From assembly GCA_000181795.3 (NCBI GenBank), contig CM012953.1, positions 6,060,750 to 6,124,749 on the forward strand: a stretch of 64,000 bases of DNA, in the 5' to 3' direction. The notes beneath the pieces are model-generated. The model had not been told where the DNA came from. It ran no database searches and saw nothing but the letters and a program-made list of their open reading frames with translations. Shown here piece by piece: positions 10,539 to 23,673 of the stretch. Positions within the stretch are counted from its first letter, which is position 1; each line of letters begins with the position of its first letter. The position numbers and the translations under genes were made by a program. This DNA comes from Trichinella spiralis. Taxonomy: Eukaryota > Nematoda > Enoplea > Trichinellida > Trichinellidae.

Positions 10539-13500
10539 AAGAGTGTGAACTTGATGGACCGTGGCAACAAGACGTTCTTCTCCACTCACTGTTGCGGATG
10601 TTGTACACATTTATGCATTAAAAAAATTATTTTTTGTTAATTTATATAGTTATTCTTTGTTCTATTTATTCGTTTGTGTGTTTTGAAAAAAATTCTTTTG
10701 CATCATCTCGTTGTTTGTTACAGATTGTTGAATGGAACGATGTCGCCGTGCTCATTTTTGGTATGAAAATGATCACATTCTACATATATTTTAAACAACT
10801 TTTTCAATTATGTCTGTGAAAAATTAAAAACTATATATATCAAACGTCGCCGATATTGAAATAACCAAATGGAATATGTAATGGTGGTGATGTGGAAAAT
10901 TTTGAAAAATATCCATGCGCTTATTGTGATGATGATGATGAATAGGATGTGGTTGAAGCTAGTGAAATTTGTCGAAATGAGAGAGGGAATAGAAACTTGT
11001 CGACAAATGTTTACGGGTGACGATGATTCGAGCAAAAGCTGAACGATGATAATTAATGAAGATTGTAAAATTGGCGTTTATTTATTATTGGCTGATTCAA
11101 TTGTTCAGCTGGCACGAGCGTTTTCAGTGTCATCTCTACTGCTTTAATGCTATGCGTTGCGGCCCATGTTGAAAACTGAACGACCAATCGAAACAACGAA
11201 ACCCAATCAGTGGCTTATTCATTACTCAGGTTCGAATTCTTTTTTTTTAATTTTTTATAATTGCATAATAGAAAAATTATGATTATATTTTTAATTTAAA
11301 TTTTAATTTCAAATTTCGAAAGCAAAAAGTAGTGAAATTTTGCAATTTTTAAAATTTCCATTCGTCATCAGGTTGAAGTGGTGAATAAATGGAGTGAGTT
11401 GAAGAAAAAGAAAAGTAGAAGCAGGGAAAGGGATTTTCGATTCGAATTTTATTCGGTCAGCCATTTCTATAGATGAATGTGAATTTTTGCCCGACAAAAT
11501 TTGTTCAATCTATGAAAAACGGCAACTCGTCGCTCGCTCATCTTCGAGCACTTTTCGAAAACTTTATTATTAATCACTCGGAGGCGTAGCAATTTTTTAT
11601 ATTAAAATTTATTTCTAACTATCATGAGGCTATTTTGAATTCAACTGGCGTGAAGAATATTTTCTTTTTGCTCATGATTTGAACCGAAAACTTTGTTTCG
11701 ACTGTAATTTTATGCAAATAGTGTCCGAAGTTTGCAAATTTCCATTTCTACACTATTGAAATGATGTTGAAGAAAAAAGTATATTTCCATTATGAATGAA
11801 TGCAATTTTTATTTTAATTTAAACTAAATTAAATTACAATTTGGAACAGGTGCATTGAAAAATTTAGTCCATTGTTAAGGCTTTGACAAATTTTCAGAGC
11901 AAAATTTTCTGTTGGCTAATGGAATTTTAGTTTCTTTTTATTCAGGACAATTGTCAGTTGAAAATTTTCATACGCATCAGTTCCCTTTTGCCGTCTATCA
12001 CTTCCAACAGTAGTTCAGTGTGCAAAAAGTAGCTTAAATGTCAAGAAAATAAACTAATATACAAAAAACAAAAATTAAGAAAATTTTCTACTAAATATTA
12101 TCGAATGCGTTCTATATATATATGTATTAAAAAAACTGTCACTGTTCCGCTGACACAGTTTGTCTATTTTTATGGCCAATTACATGACTTGACATGGCAA
12201 CTTGACATACTGTATTATTTAAAAAATTTTTTTGAATTTCAAAATGTACGTGTAAAGGATAATGAAGTATTTATTTATTTTTTCAACAGTTTTGTGGATA
12301 TGAAAAAAATTATTACTTTTTTTAAAATTGAATGTAAAAAAGCCAGTAATGTACAAAACAAGGTACGGATGTGAATTTGAATGATTTTCACGAACTACAA
12401 CCACTGATCCTGTAGATCAGATTGGACGATTTGTTTGTTTGTTTGACATGTAAACTTCAGTGAGTGAAATAAATTTTGATTCAACACGGATCGATTTGCA
12501 TAACTGTGTGTTTTCAATAATCATAATAATCAATCATATTGTAAATAAGTTTACTTTTTTTTGAATATTTGTCAACAATTGGACAAATAAATGAATATCG
12601 TTGGTCCGGATGTTCTGTTTGGGCAAACAATTGTTGTCTGCCGTTGTCTCTGCGGTCCGGTTCAACCGACGTTCGGTGATGTGCGAATTGTTGGGAAGCA
12701 TCGTAATTTTCCGCTTCAACACTAGTCAATTTTGGCATTTCAGTGAAAAATGAAATGGAAAATGAAAAATATGCCTCGTTTTCAAATGTTCATGATGAAA
12801 TAAATAATATAATACACCGATCGGTCAGTTTGAACGTGTTTTTTTTGTTTATATTAAATTTACAAAACAATTATCATGAAATTTGAAAATGTTGTTTATT
12901 TCAATTTTGAATGTATTTTGCTTTCGAAAAAGAAATATATTTCTCGCTCAACGTTTGTGATAAAAATCTCTCCAAATACAAAAAATGGGTTATTTTCAAA
13001 TTGAAGCAGCCTGAAAATGAAATGGGCAAAATTGTTGAAAATCGGGCCGCCTGAATTCGTATTATTTTCCATCAATTTATGCTAATTTCTGATAAATGGA
13101 TAAAAATTTGAATAAAAAATAATAACAGCGAATAATGTTCGATCGACTGAGCAAACAACACAACACAATATACAAATTCCGATTGAGGGGGAAACAGTAA
13201 TAAGTTGATTTCTTTTTTTTGGTTCGTTTATGTTTGGTTTTCTATAATTTATTGTTCACAAATATGAAATATATCATTTTTTTCTTTTAGCAAATGAATG
13301 CGTACGTTGCGTAATCAGTGGCGGTTGACGCGCGTGTAACAGAATAACGAGAGAAAAGATTAATAATTAAGAATAATAATAAATTGCTAGCCGGGTAGCT
13401 GCTAGCAGCTGGCTGGTCTGCTTGCATGGTAAGCGACATCTCTTGTTGACGACAATCGTCGTCACCAATCTGAGACTCGGATCTACCCACGTCAAAGTAC

Positions 13501-13563
13501 GGTACGGTACTTGTACAGTATTGCCGCTGCGTTTGCAGTCAGTAGGGCTTTTTCAAAAATCAG
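10539..13563. other. Long intergenic region between the dsRBD gene and the FAM20C-like gene
   Basis: I could not assemble any coding exon here from open frames plus splice signals. Longer minus-strand ORFs (12514-12738 and 13287-13490) show no family motif and no neighbouring exon. G+C rises near 13290-13560, just upstream of the FAM20C-like start, including a short tandem TACGG repeat near 13497-13512; this probably marks its promoter or 5' UTR. Confidence 0.4.
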
Positions 13564-16500
13564 ATGCGCTTTCGGATTCGCTATTTCACCCTGCTCTTGG
13601 TCAACATTGTTGGCTTCTTCATTTTAATATACTTGGTCAAGAGAAGATGCATCCACCTATTTAAAGTCGACATTCCTGAAGTTCTGCTGCCCAGACCGCA
13701 GAGCGGCAACGATTTGAATTCTAATTCGTTGAAAAGGAAATTTTTCTGGGATACGGTCAGTATTGAAGTTCAAGAACAACTGCGACGACTCTCGGCTATC
13801 GACTGGCACCGGGTGAAACCCACCGCCGATTGTAATCATCGTTTCGGTTATCCACCGACGTCGGATGAAATGTAAATATAATAATAATTATTATTATTCA
13901 TTGTTCATCTTCTGAAGTTTTATTTAATCTTTTTTCTTCAAATAATCTTCTTCAATCGTAATCTTTTATAAATAATTGAATTTAACTTTTATTTTTATTA
14001 ATGAAAACAATTTTTTGTTTCTTTTTTTGTAATTTTAATTTAAATACATCATCTACACACAGATGCATTTACATTTTATAACTTTTCTAATGTTCAACTA
14101 AATGAATTGCTTGGAGATGTTTATCATCACTTTTTGATTGATTTTACTGGTTCATTTTTCTGGCAGTTTCTCTTCATCGTTTGAGCATCTGTTACCAGTT
14201 TCCACGTTCAGCAATTTGATTGAACAAGCAATTGAATAACCGCTGACTGTTCGATTAATGAGTGATAATTTACTTTCAGTGATATTTCATTAATTTCATA
14301 ATTCGCAATACATACTTCTCATATGGATCATCTGTTTTATTTTCATTTCCTTAATTAACCTAACAGCTTTTTACTTTTGAATTTTCTATGTAAATATTAT
14401 ATCATGTTGACATAATTGTATCAATAAAGTCTCTAACATACGCACAGCAGTGATAGAGACAGAAAGAGAGAGAAGCTATTTCATTAGTAAACATATTTTA
14501 TGCAAGCATATTAATTTTGATATTTAGAATAACTTGCTACTTATTATCCGATGAAGCATTGAACGCGTCAGAAATTATAATTAAAAAGCAATGCTTGTTT
14601 ATTATCTTTTATTTATTTAGAAAATTTATTCAACAAAAAATATAAAATTTGATATATTTCTTTTTTTAAATAATAATAGACTACATAAATTTGGAAAGAT
14701 GTTCATTTTTCATTGAGCACAGTTGATCATCGTATCAAATGAAGATTTGAATTTCTTTATTTCAATTTGAATTTGTTTCATTTGAAAATAAATAATTTAC
14801 TTATTTTATGTTGTCAATTGTGAAACTGTTTGTTTGTACAAGAGATTCGTCATTTTGAATTTTAGATATTTTGCGTCAAATATTTGCCTGCTTTACAATT
14901 ATTCAAACAGTACTATGTACAGTCTTATTTGAATACACGTGTAGTGTTGAATTTCTAGCCCACGTATATTGATAAATTGAAATGTGAAATAATAAGGAAA
15001 ACTGCTTTGTACAAGCTTGTCAGAAAGCAAATTCATTGAATATGAAAAAAATGTGTTATTAAAATGGAACTGTTTTCATTTTAAACTGTTGTCTATAATA
15101 ATAATAATAATAATAGTGAAATACATATATATTTTTTTTCATATTCTTTACAGAAATCTAATGGAAAATGGTCCGGGGGCTGCGTGGCAACGGTTTCTGA
15201 GCTCTATAAATAGTTGTGAAGTTTACAAAAGCGAAGAAACTCTGCGAGATGTGTTGCAACTGATGAGCAAAGAGCCTGTACTAGAGACGGCCATAATGAA
15301 AGGCGGAACGCAGGTGAAATTGCTGATCACTTTCAAAAATGGTCGACAAGCGGTTTTCAAGCCGATGAGGTGAATCGGCTGAAATTAATTGTTGTTCAAT
15401 TGGATTTATTTAAATTTTGCAGATTTGATCGCAATCACGAAGCGGATCCGAATCATTTCTACTTCAGTGATTTTGAACGGCACAATGCTGAAATTGCCGC
15501 GTTTCATTTGGACAAGTAATTGTTGTCATAAATTTGAATAATTTAATTTAATTTAAAAACAAAAACCATCATTAATTTTTTTCTTTCCTTTCAGAGTATT
15601 AGGCTATAATCGCGCAATTCCTACTGTTGGTCGGGTTTTTAATATGACTTCAGAATTGAAAGAGTTCGCCGATCAGCAGCTTTACAGTACATTTTTCGTA
15701 TCTCCAGGTATTGAAATCAATTGCTAAAAGAGAACAATACGGTTGACTTTAAATTATTTGATAATTTAAATTTCAGTTGGAAATGTATGTTTTGTCGGTG
15801 TTTGCAAATATTACTGCATGACGGGTATGGCAATCTGTGGCAATCCGGATACGATTGAAGGTTCATTGCAAATGTTCATCGATACACCCTATACGCCATT
15901 CGATCGTATCATTTCTCCTTACAGAAGGTATATACAGATGATAAGTTTTTCTTTTTCGCTTGTTTATACTTTTAATTTTGTAGAACTTATTCGAAAATGA
16001 GGCAAAAAGCTGAATGGCAATTGGATAACAGCTATTGTAAAACGAGACTTTTAAGCAACAATTCATCACCATTCAGTGAAGGCAGACTGTTGTTAGATCT
16101 TATTGATATGAGTATTTTGGATTTTTTAATGGGTAATTAATTCATTTGATTCAGTTTCATTCAGTTCGATTAATTCTACTAACTAATTCAATTCATCTCC
16201 AATCCAGGTAATCAGGATCGTCATCATATGGATATGTTTCATTTCGAAGATGTTGTCGAAGTAGCCACTGTCCATGTTGACAATGGACGAGGGTAAAAAA
16301 TAATCAAAAAATAATTTCAATTATTTCATTTCTTGTTTTGTGACGTATTTTCAGTTTTGGACGTTCAGATTTCGATGATCTGGATATAATCTTGCCATTG
16401 GTCCAATGTTGTGTAATACGTCCGAGCACAGTTTGGACATTGCTGAAATATTATTTCGGCCCGTCCAGTTTGGGCGACGCTTTGAAAGAGTCCATGGCCT

Positions 16501-16943
16501 CGGATCCGGTGTCACCAGTTTTAGCTGACAAGCATTTAATAGCAGTAAACCGTCGTTTAGAGATTGTTTTGTTCAAATTAGCCGAATGCATTATCCAAGC
16601 TGGTGGCAATCACAGGCAAGTTATTCTTTCACGATTATTCAACAACAACAATGGTTTTATTCGTCAACAACAACAACAACAACAACAACAACAGCCTGTT
16701 ACGAAATAGCAAGCTTAAATAAATAATTTTACAAATAAGCTTCTTTTCCAGTTAGGCATTTTTTACGGTATTCAAAATTCGAAACATTTTTGTTAACATA
16801 ATACTGTTGATTTTTTGTTTGTTATTTTTCGCTTTGAATTATTAATTAGCTTCTTTCACTGACTTTGTTTGTTGAAATAAAACAAATTCCATCATTTTAT
16901 CTTTTGCAACAGAAACATACAGCGTTTATTTACAGAAGAATAA
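13564..16943 (+). CDS. FAM20C-like secretory-pathway protein kinase
   Basis: Nine exons: 13564-13871, 15154-15369, 15423-15515, 15595-15707, 15777-15927, 15984-16132, 16208-16292, 16355-16615 and 16913-16943; total 468 aa. The N-terminus is a signal anchor ([19 protein letters not shown]). Kinase landmarks follow the FAM20 fold: nucleotide-binding Lys in AVFKPM (K172), [19 protein letters not shown], the disulfide-rich [16 protein letters not shown], the catalytic Asp in GNQDRHH (D347) and the metal-binding DNGRGFG (D368). These read as FAM20C rather than the xylose kinase FAM20B, for example [11 protein letters not shown] and DFLMGN. FAM20C-type kinases phosphorylate Ser-x-Glu sites on secreted proteins in the Golgi. 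The last intron appears to start with GC (CACAG|GCAAGT). If it is not spliced, the ORF instead runs to 16709 with a poly-Gln tail. The first intron is about 1.28 kb; the next six are 53-79 bp. Confidence 0.9.
16665..16694 (+). repeat. (CAA)n microsatellite at the 3' end of the FAM20C-like gene
   Basis: About ten CAA units. They encode poly-Gln if the last FAM20C intron is retained. They are intronic if the GC-AG intron 16616-16912 is removed. Confidence 0.9.
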
Positions 16944-17826
16944 TGAATGAATGGATTATTTCACACTGATAAAACAATAATCGATTTTTCCAACAAATTT
17001 AAATGTTGGAAAAAAAAATATATATATAAAGACAGATTGATTTACGGTAATATATCTCTCTCCCCTGTCTTTATTACTAAAATATCCAACTTTTGTAAAA
17101 TTACTTTTTTCACATATTTTTCATGACATAACATTCAACAATAAAGTGCGCAATCATATAAATAATATCTAGCCAAATTATTTTCAATATGTGCTCTTAT
17201 CCATCGACTGAATCGAATATGTTATATTTTTTTAAAACGCTTCGACTTTTATGAACAAAAATATCGCAGTAACAACAACAACAACAAACTCGAAATATTG
17301 AAGATTAAAAATGCATATTTATTTATCTATTCATAACGCAACGATAATTAATTACGAAAAAATTTTAAACTACATATTAAATACTAAATATTGTTATAAA
17401 TATATATAGTATGCATATAATATGCATTAAAAAAACTATTATACCTCTTAAATAAAAAAAGAACACACATCATCAATTCCCTCACTGTCAATTCAATTGA
17501 ATTCATTGAACAGTTCAATTAATTTAAACAACAAACTGATCAACTTGCAATTTTACTTAGTCTTCTATTCTGGGGTCGTTGCAACCGCAGACAAGTAAAT
17601 TAATAAACGTGCAATCAAGAAAAAATGTCAAAAAAAATGACAACCATTGCCAAACAAATATTTTCCAGTGCAAATAAAACAATTCCATATAAAAATTACT
17701 AAAGTTAAAAAAAAATAATATTAATAATAATAATAACATATAGAAAAAAAACATACAGCGTAAACAACCAAATGATGCATTGTATATATATATATAATGC
17801 TGCTGCTATTGGAATTCATTGCATCA
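16944..17826. other. Convergent intergenic region between the FAM20C-like and NUP153-like genes
   Basis: AT-rich, with short A/T and CAA runs. No exon is recognisable. Both flanking 3' UTRs lie here. Confidence 0.5.
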
Positions 17827-20800
17827 TCATGCTCTTCGTTTTTTACGCCGCGCTATTATCATCGGTCTTTTTGAAACACTACTGCCCATGTCAGATGCAC
17901 CGGCAAACGGAGTACTTAGAAAAAAAAAGAAGTTTTTTTTTCAATAAAATTACCATCATTGATAAACATATCACACAATATCTTACCCAATCTGAGGTTG
18001 AGCTGATGTTCCAACGCCAGCACCAACAACAGACGGAGGAGCAGTTGAAAAATTAAATGTCGGAGTCATTGAAGCAGCTATATTGGAACCAAATGCTATA
18101 AATATTTTAAAAGAAAAACATCCATTTTCATCACAAGTAATTTGTGTTTGCTATTTAAAAAAAAATAAAAAAAAATAATAATACCTGGTGTGGATGATGG
18201 AATTTGAAAATTGAAGCCAGAATTATTCATAGGTGCTAAAAGCAGACGACAACAACAACAACAAACAGAACAATTAAAATTTAAATAAATAATACTTGTA
18301 TACTTGACTTGTGAAACATGCTATAGAATAACGTACTTTGAGAAGCAGCGGCTGCTGATGCGGCGTTTGCAGAAAATGAAAAAAAAGGAGTACCGGCACT
18401 GCTAGTTGAAGAAGTTGTTACTACAGTTGGAAATCCGAAATTGAATGTTGCCGCCGCCGCCGCCCCTGCTGGTGTTGTCGTCGTTGTTGCCGTTACCGAG
18501 GCTTCAGATTTACCTAATATAGCAGAAAAAAAACAATTATACACCAAAATTTTGAAAATGACTACAACGTTCATATACTTACTACTTCCAAAATTGAAAG
18601 CAAATGGAACTGACGTAGGAGTAGGAAAAGAAAATGTTGGAAAAGATGCGGTTTTTGTCGTACTAGCAGTGGTGGTCAAGCAAGGCAAAGATAATCTTGA
18701 ATTTGTCGCGATCGATTGTGTCGATAATGTTGGAGTTTTACTGGAAAATGCTAAAATGAAAATTATTATTTTTTATTTTTTTAAAAAATTTAAATTAAAA
18801 AAAAAGCATACAAGGAAACGTGAACGGTTTTGCAAATGGAGAAGACTGAGCAGCAGTACTGCCAAAGTTGAAAACAAATGAACTACTAGTACTACTGCTG
18901 CTGCTGCTGCTGCTGATAGTAGTTGTTGCTGGTGTTGTAATAATGCTAGTAGTTGATGGAAAGTTACCAGTGCCAAATGTGAAAATACTACCACTAGCCG
19001 AAGAAGTCTGGGATGCTAGCACGTTTCCACTGCTCGCTAAAAGAAGAACATCCATTTTTATAATATAATAATTGAAAAATAACTCTTCGGACAAGAACAA
19101 AAGTACCTGGAGTAGTAGAAGAAGATTTTGATGGAGTTGGATCACCAATCGCTGCTCCAAACTGAAATACCGGAAAAGACAACGAAGAAAGATCCGTTTC
19201 AGCTACTTTGAAAGCGTTGGCGATAACATCAGCCGGCGATACTGTTGCACTGGAAATTTTCGTATCTTCCGTACTAGTGACTATAAAGAGCAAAAATATA
19301 TTCCTACTCATCTTGTTCTTACAGATGCAACAACAACAACAACAACAACAACAGTATAACGAACTATAGCATATTGGAAATCTATTAATTAATTTGCAGT
19401 TTAAACCAATATTTTCTAGACCAACCTCCCATTGCCGTATTGTTGTTAAAAGTTGTTTAAAAATTGAAATTATTTTAATATTAATATAATTTGCATTAAA
19501 AAAAAGTACCCGCAACCGTAGAAGCTTTCTGCTGTCCAAAGTTAAAAGTAAATGACGGTGCAGAAGTGGTCAATTCATCACTGGCGGAAAATAATGATCT
19601 TTTCGCTGTTTCTAAATACAAAAGCCAACGAATAAAAAATAATTAATTCGCATTAAAATAAAAAAACATTTTCAATACTTTTGGCAAATACAGGTTCCGA
19701 TTCAATACCCAGACGAACTGATGGTAATGTTGAAGTTGCTTTCTGTTCTGAAATAATTTCCTTTTCTGTAGCCGGAGAAGATAATTTGGAGAAAAGTCCC
19801 GTTGTGGGTGAATTAATCGATGATGTGACAATATTCGTCGATTCAACAGTACTAGTAGTAGTAGTAGTAGTAGTGGTGGTAGTAGAAGTAGGAGGAAGAG
19901 TAAGTGTGCCGCATACTTGCAATGATGCAGCGCTGTTTTCAGTCTAAAGTTTGAAAAAATGAAAAAAAAGATATTAAATATTCATAAATATCAAATAAAT
20001 TTTGAAAAAGTTTATACATTTGTTTTTTTTCAAATAAAATAAATCACAATTGATATTTATATATATACAAAACTGATATTATTAATTATTTTACATTTTC
20101 ATTTCACATCAATTCAACAATAAACAGTTTAAAAAATTAGAATAATGTTTAAAAGAAAAGAACAATCATGAACAAAAAAAAATTAAATATAAAAAAGTTG
20201 TGGGCAGGCGATTTTCATTGGTTTGAAAAGAAAACTTACGATGGAAAGAACCGATGAATCAGAATTGAATACAGTTTCAGTGTGCAAGGGTTCGGAAAAA
20301 TGGACTTTCCTCTTGCATATTTTCCTATTGCCACGTTTCAAAGCACTGCGCAGAACTCGATCAGATGTATTCAACTGCAGTTGTTGTTGTTGCTGCTGTT
20401 GTTGTTCATTGGATTTCGGCTGCGGTTGTCCAAATTTGCATAAATGCTCTTCATCTGCTTGAGTTTCAACAAAATCTGCTTGCCTTTCAGTTGTACCAAG
20501 TGGTGACGGTGGCGGAGACAAATCAGGTGCCTTGAAATGCACTGCAGACGTGTTGGAATCACCACTGCCCTCCCTTGTTCCAACAGATGTCGAAGAATCA
20601 TCGACCACAGCTTTGCCATTTTCTGCCACGTCAGTTGATTCGTCTTCTGTTGTAGTAGCGAAATTAATACTTACTGAAAGAACAAAAAAAGAACATTTTG
20701 GCATAAAATGTTAATTATGAATATGCAAAGCGAAACAGAAAACAATTACCAGATTTGAAGACAGATCCCGGCTTGGGTGCATTGCAAGAAGAGCAAAAAA

Positions 20801-23200
20801 GCTGTTCAGCTGCGTTCCCAAGAAAACATATAGTGCAATACCATTCTGAAGAAAAAAAGAAACAAAATATCCACCATTCGATTATTTTTATTCTCGATTA
20901 ACAACATTGTCTGTCCAGAAATTACTTGGTAAATCACTCTTGGTCGACGATGATTCATCTGGAAATTTCTGCACATCACCAGCAGTTTCATCATGACTTA
21001 CAGTAAGCGACTGGCTGTTTCTAAAATGAAAGAAAAAAAAATGGTAAACATGCAAATAATTAGTACATATCCCCCTCTTGTCGCTCGCTCGCTCCCTGCC
21101 CCTCAGAAACGAAAAGCATCCAAAAAAATGATACAGATCATCATCATCATTCACAAACGTACGAAGAAGAAACGTCGGATGTATTTTCTTTTAAAATTGA
21201 CCGTGGCATTCTGCACTGCAAACAGTTGTCGAAATTGCCACTGTTCAAAACGCAACAGCCGGTGCATCTCCAACATTTTTCATTTTTCATAGAAAATTTA
21301 CTAGGACGCAATGCAAGACAATTCACACATCGCTTGCTATTTGTATCATCATTGCTCACAAAACAAGCTGGACATTTCCAAGCCGAAGAAGAAATACCAC
21401 CTTCGACAGAATCTGAGGAACAACCACAGCGGAAGCAAATCTGACTGATAGGCTTATTTAGAAACAAACATCCCTTGCATGTCCATCCACTGAGAACCGA
21501 AGTTTGTTCTGAGGCAAATCTGCGTCTATTCCACCACCTTTTCCGAATTGTGCTGTCGAAATTTTTCGTCGTTCTCATCACATTTCTCCTCACATCAGTA
21601 ACCGGATCGTAAAAATTAAATTTTTCACACGATGAACACTTTCTACCGGAACCAAAATCCAACAACAAACCACAAATTATACACTTTTCACTGGGCTTGA
21701 ATTTTTTCGTAAAAGAATTCGACGACATCTCACCGCTTCTCTTATTCTCATTCGGCATTTTCAAATTCAATTCACCCTGTACACCGTGCTTTTCTGAAAT
21801 ACAAACAAACATTATAAAATGGAATTTTATTCACATTTCAATCTTTACCCGACGACAAATTGCCGACAGTTGATTTTTCAGCATTTAATGCGGTCGATTT
21901 AGGAAGAACTGTCTCTGATGATCTCGGAAACATGCACAAATTACAATACGACAACGCATCAATGTTTCTACCGTTACATGTCATGCATCTCCAAGTTGCT
22001 ACATTAGCATTTCAAATCAAAAAAAAATATATATATATAATGTAGAATTTTCAACAAAAGATAAAAGTTACCTCTATTCACCAAATCCGAACGCCTCTTT
22101 TCAAGCTAAACACATATTGCTAGATAACAACATACAAATAAATAAAAAGTACCTTTTTAGTTGGAAACAATCCTCCAGGTACAACAAGAACATCAGGTCT
22201 GGAAAAATAAAAATGCGTAAGAGTAGCACCATCCCGTACTGCTTGGCTAAGGTTTCTTTCGCAGATTTCGGAAATTTGATCAATCTGAAATCCACATAAA
22301 CGGCTTCGATCAATCTTGAATCCATATGAGAAGTTCAATCTTGTATCCACAGTTTGCTATAAATTCAAATCCATAATACAAATGTATACAATTCAACAAT
22401 ATCACGTAAATATAGGTTACTGTCTCATGCTTTGGAAGTCGTGACTGCACTTTTTCTACCCTAACTGGTTGTTGTTCTCTAAAATTAAAAATTATATTTT
22501 TTTCTTTGAAATTCTTGGAATAACTTCATTTTTACAAATTTATTGAAGCATCACTACTTAAAGTAGAAATATCTTCACTCTGACTGCTCAGCTCTTTGCT
22601 AATCTACAAATACAAGCATAATGCAGATTCATATACCAACGGTGAAATGTAATTACTACCTCTTCAGTAGATGGTCGCTTTGAGGAAACAGTTATTCGTC
22701 GACATATGTCATAATGATTGATTAGTATCTTTCGGGGATCCTATTCAACAAATTAAATTTCATTTAACCCCAGCATTCTAATCGATAACATCTCATTTCG
22801 ATACTTTGTAAAGATAAAAGATAACAAATGTAATTTAAAAACAAAATGAAATATTTTTTCAACTCTAATTCAAAATAATTAAAATTCATATCTATCATCT
22901 GAAGAAAAAATACCAATTTAAAACATAAAACCATACTATTCACATAAACAACAGAAATTGTTCAACAATATTAGAAACTTTACTTTAAGACGCAACTTTA
23001 CGCCATTCTAAACAAAAGACATTACGAAAACTAATTGAAAATATCCTAAATGTTCTAATAGCTGTCATCAATGTTTCACAGCATTTACTCACTTTAATTT
23101 TTGAGCTCAAAGATCCTTCTGATGAAGGAGAAAGTTTAGAACGTTTTTTAAACGTTATAGAGTTGTCATTGTCCAGTCGTCTCTTCCCACAGGCATCCAT
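17827..23200 (-). CDS. NUP153-like nucleoporin: RanBP2-type zinc fingers, FG repeats and basic C-terminal tail
   Basis: A many-exon minus-strand gene with short introns. The start is MDACGKRRLDND (ATG at 23198-23200). Five typical W-x-C-x2-C-x10-C-x2-C RanBP2 fingers are visible in order: TWRCMTCNGRN (about 21990-21900), GWTCKGCLFLN, SAWKCPACFVS and CWRCTGCCVLN (21480-21190), and EWYCTICFLGN (about 20848-20770). A variant CIICGLLLD...CSSC motif lies between the first and second. An exon at 20183-20670 follows, with an eight-residue poly-Gln run and the basic motif KRKVHFSEP. The C-terminal third is Ser/Thr-rich with FG motifs: FTFGTG, FVFNFGS, FNFGFP, FAFNFGSS. The last exon ends SKRPMIIARRKKRRA, like the basic C-terminus of vertebrate NUP153. 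NUP153 is the nuclear-basket FG nucleoporin that binds Ran through its fingers and importins through its tail. Exact boundaries of several middle exons are not fixed. The overall assignment is strong; RanBP2/NUP358 is excluded by size and domain order. Confidence 0.85.
18892..18918 (-). repeat. Trinucleotide run encoding poly-Ser in the NUP153-like FG region
   Basis: A (CTG)n run on the plus strand reads as AGC codons on the coding strand, giving about eight Ser between FG motifs. Confidence 0.75.
19325..19355. repeat. (CAA)n microsatellite in an intron of the NUP153-like gene
   Basis: About nine CAA units, outside the exon frames I could assemble. Confidence 0.75.
19848..19882 (-). repeat. 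Trinucleotide run encoding poly-Thr in the NUP153-like FG region
   Basis: GTA/GTG repeats on the plus strand read as ACT/ACC codons on the coding strand, giving about ten Thr. Confidence 0.75.
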
Positions 23201-23673
23201 AAATCATACTCTCTAGTGCAAATCTAAATATGACAACTTTTCTATTAATAAACCAACATGTCACCCAAACAAACGCCACGAAACGAATAAGCAACACATT
23301 CCAGCTTACGTAGTATCTACGAATAAGAATTGTATAAAGCAAAAGATAAAGTTCAAAAATTATACACTATATTCGAAAATTGTTTATATTTTAACACTTA
23401 AGTATATCAACAAAAAAATTTTACAAGTCCACTTTATTCACATACGCTGATTTAAGTAACTAAAACAACATTATACTGTAAATTTTAATAGTAATAAAGT
23501 ACATATTTCATACTATACTACGTTCACATCAAACGCTTTATTTTTTCTAATACAAATAATTACAAATAAATATACCATCATACATCACAGGAATCAGATA
23601 TAACGACATTAAATGGGGAAAATATCGTGTCAATTGAAAAAAGACGTTTGAAATTTATGCTAATTTATTTCTT
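23201..23673. other. Intergenic region between the NUP153-like gene and IR gene A
   Basis: Contains the NUP153-like upstream region and the IR gene A 3' UTR. Nothing else is seen. Confidence 0.5.

Noticed and set aside
11160-11250. tRNA-like B box (GGTTCGAATTC) followed by a T run
   Set aside because: The T-arm stem does not pair and no matching A box or acceptor stem is present upstream.
18441-18881. Plus-strand ORF of 146 codons in the NUP153-like region
   Set aside because: Ala/Val-rich antisense of FG and Ser/Thr repeat exons.
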